Shown in pieces: positions 54,895 to 63,998 of a DNA stretch of 64,000 nucleotides. The notes under the pieces were generated by a model that was not told the origin of the DNA, ran no database searches, and was given only the letters and a program-made list of their open reading frames with translations. The stretch's first letter is position 1. Each line of letters opens with the position of its first letter. Where the stretch lies: positions 434,001-498,000 of the forward strand of contig JAIOPC010000014.1 in NCBI GenBank assembly GCA_021414085.1. Direction: 5' to 3'. A program made the translations under genes and the position numbers. The DNA is from Actinomycetes bacterium. GTDB taxonomy: Bacteria; Actinomycetota; Acidimicrobiia; Acidimicrobiales; Ilumatobacteraceae.

Positions 54895-56219
54895 GGCACT
54901 CTCCTGGGGGATCGCCTGAATGGGTTAGTACGGGTGGGGGAATCAAGATCGGCTGTGTTCGCGTGATGTTGGGTGAGTGGCGGCCAGCACTGACCGAGAG
55001 CGCCGAGAACGGCGACCGCACTCACAATGAGGAAGCGAGTCGACGGCATGCTGGTGTTGAGTGCCAGCAGCCCAAGAGCGCCGATGAGAAACGCAACGGT
55101 GTACGACATCTCGTACAGCGAGTAGACGCGACCTAGTGCGTCATCCGCAATTGCGCGCTGCACTGTCGAGTCCGCAAGCAGACGCACCACTTGCATGACC
55201 AGCGACGTAGTGAACGCCGCGGCGACAACAGTGGCTTCCATCGGTAGCACACCCGCCAGCAGGCATGTCGAGGCGCTGAGCACGAACGCAGTGCTCACCG
55301 TCGTGCGTCGTCCAAGTCGGCCCGCCACCAGGGGCGTAATCAACGTTCCGATCAATGACCCGGTGCCGGCGACGCTGAGCACGACTGCGTAACCAGCCGC
55401 GGAGACGTCGAGCCGGGCGTCGACCCAGAGCAACAGTGAAACGAACGCGCCACCGGTTGCGGCTCGCAGTGTTGCCGACGTGATGATGGCCCGACGCGTT
55501 GGCCCGCTGGTCGCCAGCCGGGCGATGCGGCGCGCCGCCCCCGACCAGCAATGATGCGCTCCAACAACGCAGCGACCGCCGAGATCGTGAGCGAAACGAG
55601 TCCAACCAAGTGCAACCGACGCTTGTAGGGCAGCGGCGAACAACAAAGCCGTTATCGGCGACCACCACAGCAGCACGGCGCCAACGAGGAACCCAGTTGA
55701 GCCAGCGACCTTGGCGGTAACGGACAGCAGCGAGTTGGCATGCAGCAGTTGGTCTGGGTCCACCATGTGCGGCAAGGCGGTCGCTCGCGTGGTGGTCGTC
55801 ATCGCTGTCAGGCCGAGCAGCACGCTCGTGAGAATGAAGCCGAGATGGCTAGAGCCGAGAATCGGCACGGCGACAGCAGCAGCCGTCAAGACCGCACGGC
55901 CGATGTGACAGTCGCGCAGTACTCGCCGGCGATCCCAACGATCACATGCAATTCCGGCGAGCGGAGCCGCGACAAGCGACGGCAGCGACATTGCAAGCAG
56001 TGCTTGCGCGATGGTGGCGCGCGATGCTCCGTGCGAGATCTGGAAGACCACAACCTGCGCGAGGGCGAGGGTGCTGATCGCTCCAGCCACGTTGCCGACC
56101 GCGATCAGGGCCACGAAGTGCCTGACGTCGCGAACGCGCAGCAGGTGATAGCGAGTCGTTCGCCGACGTACGCGAACAATCGGATTCAACATCGCCCTTG
56201 GGATCTCAATGACGCTCAC
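54888..56219 (-). CDS. MFS transporter in the glycan operon
   Basis: A 443-aa permease with about 12 hydrophobic helices. AGIACDRWDRRRVLRD is the MFS loop motif between TM2 and TM3. The EntS/MFS_3 exporter group is the closest match. The GTG start at 56219 overlaps the flippase gene by 4 nt. It could export a small product, but a role in the glycan pathway is not clear, since a flippase is already present. Codon use matches its neighbours. Confidence 0.85.
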   Translation of the reverse strand: MSVIEIPRAMLNPIVRVRRRTTRYHLLRVRDVRHFVALIAVGNVAGAISTLALAQVVVFQISHGASRATIAQALLAMSLPSLVAAPLAGIACDRWDRRRVLRDCHIGRAVLTAAAVAVPILGSSHLGFILTSVLLGLTAMTTTTRATALPHMVDPDQLLHANSLLSVTAKVAGSTGFLVGAVLLWWSPITALLFAAALQASVALGWTRFAHDLGGRCVVGAHHCWSGAARRIARLATSGPTRRAIITSATLRAATGGAFVSLLLWVDARLDVSAAGYAVVLSVAGTGSLIGTLITPLVAGRLGRRTTVSTAFVLSASTCLLAGVLPMEATVVAAAFTTSLVMQVVRLLADSTVQRAIADDALGRVYSLYEMSYTVAFLIGALGLLALNTSMPSTRFLIVSAVAVLGALGQCWPPLTQHHANTADLDSPTRTNPFRRSPRRVPC

Positions 56220-57712
56220 GAGGTGAGAGCTCCTTCTACTTCACGGTGTCGAACTACGTCGCGGTAGCGCAGACGCAAGCTCTCGATGACCCTGCCCACA
56301 CTGGCGACGCGGATCAGGCCCACGTATGTGACGGCGAAGACACATCCCTTCACAACGAGCATCGACAGGGTGGTGTCTGCGAGGACGGTGCCGAGCACCG
56401 ATGCGACGACGGCGGCAATCAACGCGGCAGCAATCGCACCAAACCAAGTAGCCCACGCGAAGCTCTCGCGTCGAGAACTATCGAATGCATCAGCGACCTG
56501 ACCGAGCACGTACCACCAGGCAAGTGCGTTGGCGGTCAGCGTGCCGATCGACGCACCAACCATTCCGCCCAGTGCGGCGCCGATGCCTGCGAGCACAAGG
56601 TTTGCCGTCAGCAAGACCACCGCTGACCGCACGAGTGCGCGCCCGCGGCCGGCCGCGCGCAGAACAAGGCCGTATTCGGCGACACGGTGAAGCGTGATCG
56701 CGGTGAACAACTGGAACGGCAGCACGCCGGCCAAGTAGTCGCCGGTGAACGCCAGGCCAATCACTTCGCGGCCGACGACGATGAGGCCCATCGACAGCGG
56801 CACGACCACGAGTGACATGGCCGCGGTTTGTCGCAGCCAGGCCTGACGGGCGAACTCGAGATCGCCGCGGTGAAAGGCTTCGACGACGAGCGTTACCACT
56901 GCCGCGCCACCCGCGTACGGAAGTACGGCCAGCAATGGGATCTCTTGCGCAGCGACGGTGTACACGCCCAGTCGCTCGGGGTGCATCCACGCGACGAGCC
57001 ACTTGTCGACCGTCCGATTGAGAACCGACGCCGCGATCGTCAGCCCCAGCGGCAATGCGAACTTGAGCTGGGCGACGAGCGTCCCCTTTGGTAGCCCCTT
57101 TGGGCGTCCGCTGAAGAAGGTGAACATCACGCACCCAAACGCGAGGAGGCGCACGATTGCCGACACCAACAGCCCGATCACTATGGCTGCCACTCCGTAG
57201 CCCATCACCGCGGGCAGGACCAAGCAGGTGAGCAGCACGACTGTCATCGCGATGTCCCACGCCGCAGCGAGTCCGAGGCGATCGGTGGCGATGAAGGCGG
57301 CGGGAACGCAGACGCTGGGAAGTTCGATAGCGATCGCGAGGCCGAGCAGCGGCAGCCATGTGCGCGCCTCGAACGTGCTGCCGCCAACCCAAGGTGCCGC
57401 GACGGCGAGACCAACGGCGATGAGCACGCCGCAAGTAGCAATCACGCCTGCGGTCTGCAACACGAGCGCGCGCTGCTGATGCGTTTCGACTCGGGGAAGG
57501 AAGTAGATGATGCCGTGCTGCAGGTTCATCGCGCCGAGAGTGGTTGCGGCGAGGTAAATCGAAAGCACCAACGCGACCTTCGTCCACGATTCGGGCGACA
57601 GCAGGCGCACGAGAACGACAGCGGCGATCAGTTGGCTGGCCTTGACGGCGCCCTGACCCAACGTGATCAACGCGGTGCGACGCGCGAGGGTGCGGCGATC
57701 GGGCAGGTTCAC
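56216..57712 (-). CDS. Oligosaccharide flippase (Wzx/MATE-like)
   Basis: A 498-aa polytopic protein with about 14 hydrophobic segments, of the MOP superfamily polysaccharide flippases. The start RRTALITLGQGAVKASQLIAAVVLVRLLSPE is typical, in pieces over about 10-40, and LKFALPLGLTIAASVLNRTV is the usual internal helix. It moves a lipid-linked oligosaccharide across the inner membrane. There is no Wzy polymerase or chain-length regulator in the window, so the glycan may be a single unit, or those genes are elsewhere. Both its ends overlap neighbours by 4 nt. Confidence 0.85.
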   Translation of the reverse strand: MNLPDRRTLARRTALITLGQGAVKASQLIAAVVLVRLLSPESWTKVALVLSIYLAATTLGAMNLQHGIIYFLPRVETHQQRALVLQTAGVIATCGVLIAVGLAVAAPWVGGSTFEARTWLPLLGLAIAIELPSVCVPAAFIATDRLGLAAAWDIAMTVVLLTCLVLPAVMGYGVAAIVIGLLVSAIVRLLAFGCVMFTFFSGRPKGLPKGTLVAQLKFALPLGLTIAASVLNRTVDKWLVAWMHPERLGVYTVAAQEIPLLAVLPYAGGAAVVTLVVEAFHRGDLEFARQAWLRQTAAMSLVVVPLSMGLIVVGREVIGLAFTGDYLAGVLPFQLFTAITLHRVAEYGLVLRAAGRGRALVRSAVVLLTANLVLAGIGAALGGMVGASIGTLTANALAWWYVLGQVADAFDSSRRESFAWATWFGAIAAALIAAVVASVLGTVLADTTLSMLVVKGCVFAVTYVGLIRVASVGRVIESLRLRYRDVVRHREVEGALTS

Positions 57713-58500
57713 GCGTTCGCCGCTTCAGGTGCGTGGGTATGTGCGGCCGACCACGTGTCCAACGCTTCGCTCGTGGCGCGCTCGGCAGCGGTGAGGTTGA
57801 AGGCGCGATGCCGACGCAGGTCGCGGTGCACCCAGCGAGCGTTTGCGTATGAAGGCCAGTCGACCGGACGCCGATGCAGTCGGCGTAGGAAGTGACCCTC
57901 GTTCCATGTGTTGGAGCCGTGGAAGCAGCGCACGAACAGGTTCGCATCGTCCTTGCCGAGCACAGCAACGCCGCCCGCATCGCGCAGCGACTTCAGGAAG
58001 ACAGCGTCCTCACCGCGGGCAAGGTCGGGATACCGTGCCGCGTCGCGGCGGTGCAGCACCGTGCCGGGGGTCGCGAACCCCGCATCGGCCCGAAACGTCA
58101 ACGGGCCAAGCGTCGGCGAGTCGACTGTCATCAATGTCCAGCGCAGTGCCGACGCCACGTCGCCAGGGTTCAGCGCTGCCATTTGTCGTTCGATGCGCGT
58201 CGGGCCATACCACTCGTCGTCGTCCCACTGCGCGCACCAGTCGCCCTCAGCGAGTTCGATGGTTGCGTTGCGTAGCCCACCAAGATGCGTCGACGAGTCG
58301 TGTTGAATGCGGTGATAGCGGATGGCTTCGCCAGCGGAGATGAACGGAGCGAGCATCGGCGCGTAGTCCTCGTCGCCATCATCGAGAATTACGAGCTCGC
58401 GATTCGTCCAGGTTTGCGCGGCAAAGCACGCCACTGCCCGTTCGGCGAGGTCTCGGCGATCGCGCGTGACCATCAGGCAACTGACGCGAAGTGTGCTCAT
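57709..58500 (-). CDS. Glycosyltransferase, GT2 family
   Basis: A 263-aa GT-A enzyme. VSCLMVTRDRRDLAERAVAC is the start strand and helix. NRELVILDDGDEDYAPML holds the first donor-binding Asp; GDWCAQWDDDEWYGPTRIE holds the DxD-type metal motif. The acceptor loop after about residue 150 has GEDAVFLKSLRDAGG. The C-terminus is charged. The ATG overlaps the stop of the upstream GT32 gene (ATGA). Sugar and acceptor are unknown. Confidence 0.88.
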   Translation of the reverse strand: MSTLRVSCLMVTRDRRDLAERAVACFAAQTWTNRELVILDDGDEDYAPMLAPFISAGEAIRYHRIQHDSSTHLGGLRNATIELAEGDWCAQWDDDEWYGPTRIERQMAALNPGDVASALRWTLMTVDSPTLGPLTFRADAGFATPGTVLHRRDAARYPDLARGEDAVFLKSLRDAGGVAVLGKDDANLFVRCFHGSNTWNEGHFLRRLHRRPVDWPSYANARWVHRDLRRHRAFNLTAAERATSEALDTWSAAHTHAPEAANA

Positions 58501-59489
58501 CGGGCATCCAACTTGTGAGCAGGCGATTGATTGCCGGCGGCAACCGAGCGTGCCAACGTCCAGAACAGCTCTGATCGGGTTTCCAATCGCGCGTCGTCGG
58601 GCTGTAGTTCGTGGAGCAACTTTCGGTGATTGCTGTTCACGTAGTGGATGGCCACGGTCTCGTCGGACAATTGGAGGTGGCGATCCTCAAAGAAGCGATA
58701 GCTCTCACCGGGAGCAACTGGGTACAGCGTTGCTTCGGGCAACACACGCACGAGGTGCGGATGCTGACGCGCAACAGCCGAGACCAACGTCGGGCCGAGC
58801 GCATAACGGACCGTTGGGTCGGCAAGCGCGCACTGCCGTAGAACCTCGATGATGAACGGCGAGTGTGCTGGTGCGCCGATGATTGCGTTGTTCGGCTGTT
58901 GCCGGGTCCACAGAGTGTCGAGGCGTCGCAGGCGCTTGGTCAGCTTCAACGCGCCGCCGAACCACTTCGAGTCGAGACGCTTGGCGAACCAGGAGAGTGC
59001 CCAGCCGACGGTGCCTGCGGTCATGCGCAGCTTCCAGCGCCCTTCGACCCGAGCCTCGTCGTAGGCCCACACGCGTTCGGCGCCGAGGAAGGCTCCGCCG
59101 TTGGCTAAGTCGTGCAACGGGCGCAACACCAGAACGTCGAAGTCGACGTAGACCCCGCCGCGGCGATAGAGGAGTGCGTAACGCAAGATGTTGCTGCGCG
59201 CCGAGAGTGCATGTTCGGGGATCGCGTTGAAGACGGCTCGACAATCGGTGCCGCTAATCAGGCGCAGGCTGCCGAACAGCTCGTCGAGGTCGATGTCGTG
59301 AACGCTGATCCGGTGATCGGCAAGGTCGGTCAGGTCGGCAAAGTGCGACGACATTGGGTGTTCGCCCAGCACGTGGATCTCGACCTGCGCCGTGGGGTCG
59401 GCGAGAAGGATGCTGTCGATGGTGAGTCGAGCCGCGTAGGGAAAAGACAGCCCTGACCACACCGTGAGGTACCGCCGCGGCACGGACAC
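58497..59489 (-). CDS. Glycosyltransferase, GT32-type DXD (first gene of glycan operon)
   Basis: A 330-aa GT-A enzyme with the GT32/Och1-like sugar-binding region. RSNILRYALLYRRGGVYVDFD contains the DXD metal and donor motif (VDFD), followed by VLVLRPLHDLANGGAFLG. HYVNSNHRKLL near the end is the usual His-rich part. A CATAGT box (59496-59501) 6 nt before the GTG at 59489 marks the likely operon promoter. The following seven genes overlap or lie within a few nt, so it heads the glycan operon. Confidence 0.85.
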   Translation of the reverse strand: MSVPRRYLTVWSGLSFPYAARLTIDSILLADPTAQVEIHVLGEHPMSSHFADLTDLADHRISVHDIDLDELFGSLRLISGTDCRAVFNAIPEHALSARSNILRYALLYRRGGVYVDFDVLVLRPLHDLANGGAFLGAERVWAYDEARVEGRWKLRMTAGTVGWALSWFAKRLDSKWFGGALKLTKRLRRLDTLWTRQQPNNAIIGAPAHSPFIIEVLRQCALADPTVRYALGPTLVSAVARQHPHLVRVLPEATLYPVAPGESYRFFEDRHLQLSDETVAIHYVNSNHRKLLHELQPDDARLETRSELFWTLARSVAAGNQSPAHKLDAR

Positions 59490-59657
59490 GGGAGGACTAT
59501 GACAGTCGATTGTGAACAGCGAGTGGTGCTCCCGCTACTCACAGATGACGCTTGGAATACATCTCGGTAACTACATATGTGTAAGACGACTCGGTATCTG
59601 GGCTGAAGCGCCCCAAATCCGGAAGCCTTGGGCCGGGATGTCTGCTTCGCTTGCTTC

Positions 59658-62141
59658 CTACTTCAGTCGTTTTGGTTTAGCGGCTGCCGGGTCGATCGGC
59701 CATTGGTGCTTGGGGTAGCGGCCGGCCATTTCTTTGCGCACGTCGGCCCACGTGCCACCCCAGAAGCCGGGTAGGTCGCTGGTGATTTGAATCGGTCGGT
59801 CGGCGGGGGACAGCAACTCCAACGCGATCGGCACGCGTTCGTTTGCGACCGACGGATGTGTGCGCAGGCCGAAGAGGTCTTGCACCCGCACCGACGCCGT
59901 TGGCATGTCGCGCGAATAGTCGATGGCTACCACGCGTCCCGACGGTGTGGTGAACGTTATGGGCGCCAGTTCCGCTAATCGCGTGGTGTCATCCCAACCC
60001 AGCTGCGACGTCAGCAGCATCGCGACGTCCAACCTCGCTAGGTCGTCGGCACCAACGGCGCGCACTAAGTAAGGGGCGAGCCACTCGTCGAGCGTCGCTA
60101 GCAGCTTCGTGTCGCTCCAATCCGGCCACGTCTCATCAGGCAACTCACGAAGCAAGAACGCGACGCGTGCGCGCAATGCGACCGCTTCATCGGTCCAACG
60201 CAATGCCGCGAGGCGAGTGCTGCGAACGCGATCGATGAGTGCCGCGGTCGTCGCGTCGCCAGGCGTTGGCGCGGTCGAGCGCTCGACCAGCACCATCCCG
60301 CCCAAGCGAGTCTCGAGGCGTAGCACCAGGTCATCGCGTTGCTTGTCCCATAGCAAGGTCTCGCGTTGTTCGATCTGGTCGGCGAGCGCGGCGATCACGT
60401 CGTCGACTTCGAGCGCGGCCCCAATGCGGATGCGCGCGTTGTCGCGCTTGCCGTCGAGGTCAGCGGCGACAACAAAGCGCTCGTTGGCGAGCGGATCGGT
60501 TGGTGGTGTCCAAGCGCTTGCACCCGACCGCAACTGGAACTGACCCGGTTGGCTCCGTCGCACGGCGACGCGATCCGGATAGGCAAGCGACAGAACGATG
60601 CCGCAACGTTCGGTGCGAACCGACGCGAGGTCGAACGCAACTCTGGCCCGTTGCGCGATATCTGCGGCGCGGTCGCGGATGCGTCGCACGTCGCGCGAGT
60701 CGGCGCGGTCGTGAGACTGACCACACACCACCCCTACCCGAAGTGCAAGGTCGGCAGGTAACTCGTCGGGACGGCCGCGCAAAACATCGCGCTCGTCGAG
60801 CAGGGCGGCCACGACGCAAGCCAACGCCTTGTCATCGACGCTCGCGCCATGCACCATGCGCGCAAGTCGGGGATGTAGTGGCAGCGACAACATTTGGCGG
60901 CCGAGCTCGGTCGGGTTGGCGTCGTTGTCGAGGGCTCCGAGGTACTTCAGCAACTCCGTCGCCTGCTGCACACTGCGCGCCGGCGGCGCGTCGGCCCACT
61001 TCAAATCGGCGATCGGCGTTCCCCACACGGCGAGTTCCAGCACGAGCCCGGCGAGATCGACCTGTGTGATCTCGGGTTCGAGGTGTGCGCGCCGGGTGCC
61101 GTGTTCCAGTTTGCTCCACAGGCGATAGGCGGCGCCCGGTTCCGTGCGACCCGCGCGACCTGCACGCTGGTCGGCCGATGCGCGGCTGGTGCTGATGGTG
61201 GTGAGCCGCGACATTCCGCTGCGCTGATCGAATCGGGGCACGCGCGCAAGTCCAGCGTCGACCACCACGCGTACGCCATCGACCGTGAGTGACGACTCGG
61301 CTATGTCCGTGCTGAGCACGACGCGGCGCCGTCCCGGCGCGGATGGTGCGAGCGCCTGATCCTGTTCGCTCATCGACAATGCGCCCGCGAGGGGAAACAC
61401 GTCCACGTCGTCGGGAACCGAGGCGTCCAGCATCTGCTGTACTCGCCGAATCTCGCCGATGCCGGGAAGAAACACCAACACGTCGCCCGCTTGTTCGCGC
61501 AAGGCGCGTTGCACAGCAGCGGTCACCGCCTCCGGAACGCGATCGGTCTTGCTCATTGGCAGCCACACGATGTCGACCGGATGTAGACGACCGTCGCTGG
61601 TCACCACTGGAGTGGACTGGCCGAGTACCGCGAGCAAACCTTTGGAGTCGGGCGTGGCCGACATCGCGAGCACACGGATGTCGGGTCGCACGTTTGCCTT
61701 CGCGTCGAGCAGCAACGCCAGCCCGAGGTCGGTGGGCAGGTTGCGCTCGTGTACTTCATCGAAGATCACCAAGCCGTAACCGTCGAGCGCTGGATCGTTC
61801 TGCAGCCGCCGCGTGAGCACTCCTTCGGTGACAACCTCTACTCGCGTGTTGGCGCCGATGTGGCGCTCGTCGCGTGTTTGGTAGCCGATCGTGTCGCCGA
61901 CCTTCTCGCCGATCAGCGAAGCCATCCGCTGCGCGGCGGCGCGCGTCGCCAGTCGCCGGGGTTCCAACATCACGATCTTGCTGTCGCCGAGCCAGGGCTC
62001 GTCCAGCAATACCAGTGGCGTCAGCGTTGTCTTGCCCGCGCCAGGGGGTGCGACCAATATCGCGGTGCCGTGCTTGCGGAGAGCAGTTGTTATCGCCGGT
62101 AGTGAGTCAGCGACCGGTAGGTCGGTCGGCTGCAACCGCAC
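59658..62141 (-). CDS. hrpB: ATP-dependent helicase HrpB
   Basis: A DExH-box RNA helicase-like protein of 827 aa. VAPPGAGKTTLTPLVLL is Walker A (about residues 31-47). GLVIFDEVHERNLPTDL holds the DEVH box, and VLAMSATPDSKGL is motif III. RRVVLSTDIAESSLTVDGV and QRAGRAGRTEPGAAYRLW are motifs V and VI. The HrpB-type C-terminal domains follow (FTTPSGRVVAIDYSRD, and PVAIDY-like segments). The role in the cell is poorly known. The GTG start is 3 nt downstream of the stop of the thioredoxin-like gene. Confidence 0.95.
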   Translation of the reverse strand: MRLQPTDLPVADSLPAITTALRKHGTAILVAPPGAGKTTLTPLVLLDEPWLGDSKIVMLEPRRLATRAAAQRMASLIGEKVGDTIGYQTRDERHIGANTRVEVVTEGVLTRRLQNDPALDGYGLVIFDEVHERNLPTDLGLALLLDAKANVRPDIRVLAMSATPDSKGLLAVLGQSTPVVTSDGRLHPVDIVWLPMSKTDRVPEAVTAAVQRALREQAGDVLVFLPGIGEIRRVQQMLDASVPDDVDVFPLAGALSMSEQDQALAPSAPGRRRVVLSTDIAESSLTVDGVRVVVDAGLARVPRFDQRSGMSRLTTISTSRASADQRAGRAGRTEPGAAYRLWSKLEHGTRRAHLEPEITQVDLAGLVLELAVWGTPIADLKWADAPPARSVQQATELLKYLGALDNDANPTELGRQMLSLPLHPRLARMVHGASVDDKALACVVAALLDERDVLRGRPDELPADLALRVGVVCGQSHDRADSRDVRRIRDRAADIAQRARVAFDLASVRTERCGIVLSLAYPDRVAVRRSQPGQFQLRSGASAWTPPTDPLANERFVVAADLDGKRDNARIRIGAALEVDDVIAALADQIEQRETLLWDKQRDDLVLRLETRLGGMVLVERSTAPTPGDATTAALIDRVRSTRLAALRWTDEAVALRARVAFLLRELPDETWPDWSDTKLLATLDEWLAPYLVRAVGADDLARLDVAMLLTSQLGWDDTTRLAELAPITFTTPSGRVVAIDYSRDMPTASVRVQDLFGLRTHPSVANERVPIALELLSPADRPIQITSDLPGFWGGTWADVRKEMAGRYPKHQWPIDPAAAKPKRLK

Positions 62142-62144
62142 CGC

Positions 62145-62633
62145 TCAGCCAAGTGCCGGGGTGCCGTGGAACGGCGAGGGATCGGCTGCCACCGGAATGG
62201 TGGGGGCGATCCACGACGTCGTCGCGGCGATGCTTTCCGCAACAGCGCGCCACGCCGCTGGGTCCCAGCCCTCGGCCGCCGCATGCACGCTGCCGTCGCC
62301 ACGCACGAACACGAACGCGGGGAGCGTTGCGACGCCGAGCCCGCGGACAAAGCGGCGGTCCGGGTCGCAGAAGACGAGGAACTTGTCGACCAGTGGCCCG
62401 AGGAACTGCTTTGCTTCGTCGGGCGTACAGGTGACGATCAGGTTGACGCGCACGTCCGCGCCGCGGAACGCCTCGAGAATCCGAGTCGCCGGCTGCAACA
62501 CCCACGAGCTCTCGTTAGTGAATGGATCGAGCACAACGCTGGCGAGATGAAAGGTCGTCAGCCATTCCTCGAGCGGGCGCGATTCGCCGGAGAGAGCGGT
62601 GAGGGTGGTGTCGAGTGCGACGGAGCTAGCCAC
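62145..62633 (-). CDS. Thioredoxin-like fold protein
   Basis: A 162-aa protein with a thioredoxin-type core: VVLDPFTNESSWVLQPATR, DVRVNLIVTCTPDEAKQFLG, and LGVATLPAFVFVRGDGSVHA, the last having the cis-Pro of the fold (TLPAFVF). The usual CxxC is not present; the only Cys is in VTCTPDE, so it is not a normal oxidoreductase. It may be a structural or regulatory relative. The start is a GTG at 62633, 7 nt after a TACCGT box (62641-62646). It is followed at once by hrpB on the same strand. Confidence 0.65.
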   Translation of the reverse strand: MASSVALDTTLTALSGESRPLEEWLTTFHLASVVLDPFTNESSWVLQPATRILEAFRGADVRVNLIVTCTPDEAKQFLGPLVDKFLVFCDPDRRFVRGLGVATLPAFVFVRGDGSVHAAAEGWDPAAWRAVAESIAATTSWIAPTIPVAADPSPFHGTPALG

Positions 62634-62708
62634 GGGGGCAACGGTAGCGCGCAGCGGCTTTCCAGGTTGCTTCCTGCCGCCCAGCGCCCTTCGAAGTAGC
62701 GTCCCGCT

Positions 62709-63398
62709 GTGCATCCCATCGAGCGCTTGCGCTACATCGCCCGCTCGTATGGAGGCGACCCGCGAACGCTCGTCGTCGAAACGGCGTCAGCACTGCGGGC
62801 GCTGGGGGCCGACCCGGCCGGTTTGGTGGTCGCTTGTCGGCGCATCGTCGAGCGCCATCCCACGTCGGGGCCGTTGTGGTGGCTGTGTGCGCACATGCTC
62901 ACCGATACCGATCCCTGGGCGGTGGCGCGCCGCTTGGCCTCGGAAATCGCCGACGACCCGACGGCCGATCAATTGGCCGACGCGCTTCCACTCGAGGCGA
63001 CTGTGTGCGTGGTCGGCTGGTCGGATCTCATCGGCGAGGCGTTGCTGCGACGCGAAGACCTGAGCGTTTTGGCGGTTGGTGTTGACGACTCCGCCGATCT
63101 GCTGACGGGTGCCGTGCTCGCTGCCGACGTGGTGCTGATTGAGGCGCTCGCGGCCTCGCCAACAGAGATGCTGGCTGTGCCGGGTGCTCGCGCCGCGGCG
63201 TCGGTCGCGTATTGCAGCGAAGTTCCTGTGTGGGCGATCGTTGGCGTCGGTCGACGGATTCCCGACGTGGGATTTCAGTCGCTTGTCGGTCGGATACCGA
63301 ACCAGGGAGTTGCCGATGTCGTGCCGCTCGCGCTCTGCTCGGAGTTCTCCCCAAACGACGCGGGTTGCCCGGTAGCGCTCGAGCTCACCCGCATCTGA
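62709..63398 (+). CDS. eIF2B alpha/MtnA-like fold protein
   Basis: A 229-aa protein. The N-terminal part is helical (LRYIARSYGGDPRTLVVETA). The C-terminal part shows the pattern of the eIF2B/MtnA/ribose-1,5-bisphosphate isomerase superfamily: TVCVVGWSDLIGEALLRRE, AADVVLIEALAASPTEMLAV, then GARAAASVAYCSEVPVWAIVGVGRRIP. Members are isomerases of sugar phosphates. The usual catalytic Cys and Asp pair is not secure here, and the protein is short (usual members are ~300-350 aa). A TAGCGT box (62697-62702) ends 6 nt before the GTG. Confidence 0.55.
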   Translation: MHPIERLRYIARSYGGDPRTLVVETASALRALGADPAGLVVACRRIVERHPTSGPLWWLCAHMLTDTDPWAVARRLASEIADDPTADQLADALPLEATVCVVGWSDLIGEALLRREDLSVLAVGVDDSADLLTGAVLAADVVLIEALAASPTEMLAVPGARAAASVAYCSEVPVWAIVGVGRRIPDVGFQSLVGRIPNQGVADVVPLALCSEFSPNDAGCPVALELTRI

Positions 63399-63419
63399 AT
63401 AGCGCAGTACCTTGGCGGT

Positions 63420-63884
63420 ATGGCCAACCGACGCGCACAGATCGCAATGTCCGACGACGAGGTGCAGCAATTCCTCGGCGACGGGCGAGTCCTCAACGTT
63501 GCCACCATTGGGCCGAGCGGTCATCCGCACCTTGTCGCGATGTGGTACGCACTCATCGACGGCAAGGTTCAGTTCTGGACGTTCGCGAAGAGCCAGAAGA
63601 TCCTGAACCTGCGTCGCGATCCGAAGATGACCGGTCTGGTCGAAAGCGGTGAGACGTACAACGAGTTGAAGGGCGTCGAGCTCGTCGGCAGCGGCCGCAT
63701 CATCGACGACTACGAACGAATCCTGCGCTTGGGCAAGGAGGTGGCGGTTCGCTACAACGGTCCGAGCGCCATCAGCGACGAGGTGCTGCCCTTCATCGAA
63801 GCGCAGGCCGGCAAGCGCCTGGTCGTCGAGTTTGAAGTCGACCGCGTCGTGAGCTGGGACCACACCAAAATCACCGGCTACTGA
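63420..63884 (+). CDS. PPOX-class F420-dependent oxidoreductase-like protein
   Basis: A 154-aa split-barrel protein. FLGDGRVLNVATIGPSGHPHLV is followed by MWYALIDGKVQFWTFAKSQK and NLRRDPKMTGLVESGETYNEL, a typical order in F420-dependent PPOX (TIGR03618-like) proteins. The last part, VEFEVDRVVSWDHTKITGY, has the Trp-Asp-His-x-Lys ending of this group. It should use reduced F420 or FMN. The ATG at 63420 is 6 nt after a TACCTT box (63408-63413). Confidence 0.85.
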   Translation: MANRRAQIAMSDDEVQQFLGDGRVLNVATIGPSGHPHLVAMWYALIDGKVQFWTFAKSQKILNLRRDPKMTGLVESGETYNELKGVELVGSGRIIDDYERILRLGKEVAVRYNGPSAISDEVLPFIEAQAGKRLVVEFEVDRVVSWDHTKITGY

Positions 63885-63892
63885 AGTCCGAG

Positions 63893-63951
63893 CCGGGGGT
63901 TTGCTACACCCGGGGGGTTTCATGCCCGTGGGCGTGCACGAAACCCCCGAC
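63893..63951. repeat. 59-nt palindromic intergenic element, copy B
   Basis: The second copy of the element at 1988-2046, 62 kb away, again directly after a stop codon. Here the stem is longer: GGGGGTTTC with GAAACCCCC. The core ATGCCCG-N3-GCGTGCAC is unchanged. It is about 48/59 identical to copy A by eye. Confidence 0.7.
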
Positions 63952-63960
63952 GGTCCAGGA

Positions 63961-63998
63961 TTTACCGAAACTTGGGCGGGGGGTAGTCTCCGGGCATG
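63961..63998 (+). promoter_or_regulatory. Promoter and start codon of a gene cut by the window edge
   Basis: TTTACC (63961-63966), 17 nt, TAGTCT (63984-63989), 6 nt, then ATG at 63996. The layout is the leaderless pattern seen throughout. Only two codons of the gene are present, so the product is unknown. Confidence 0.4.
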
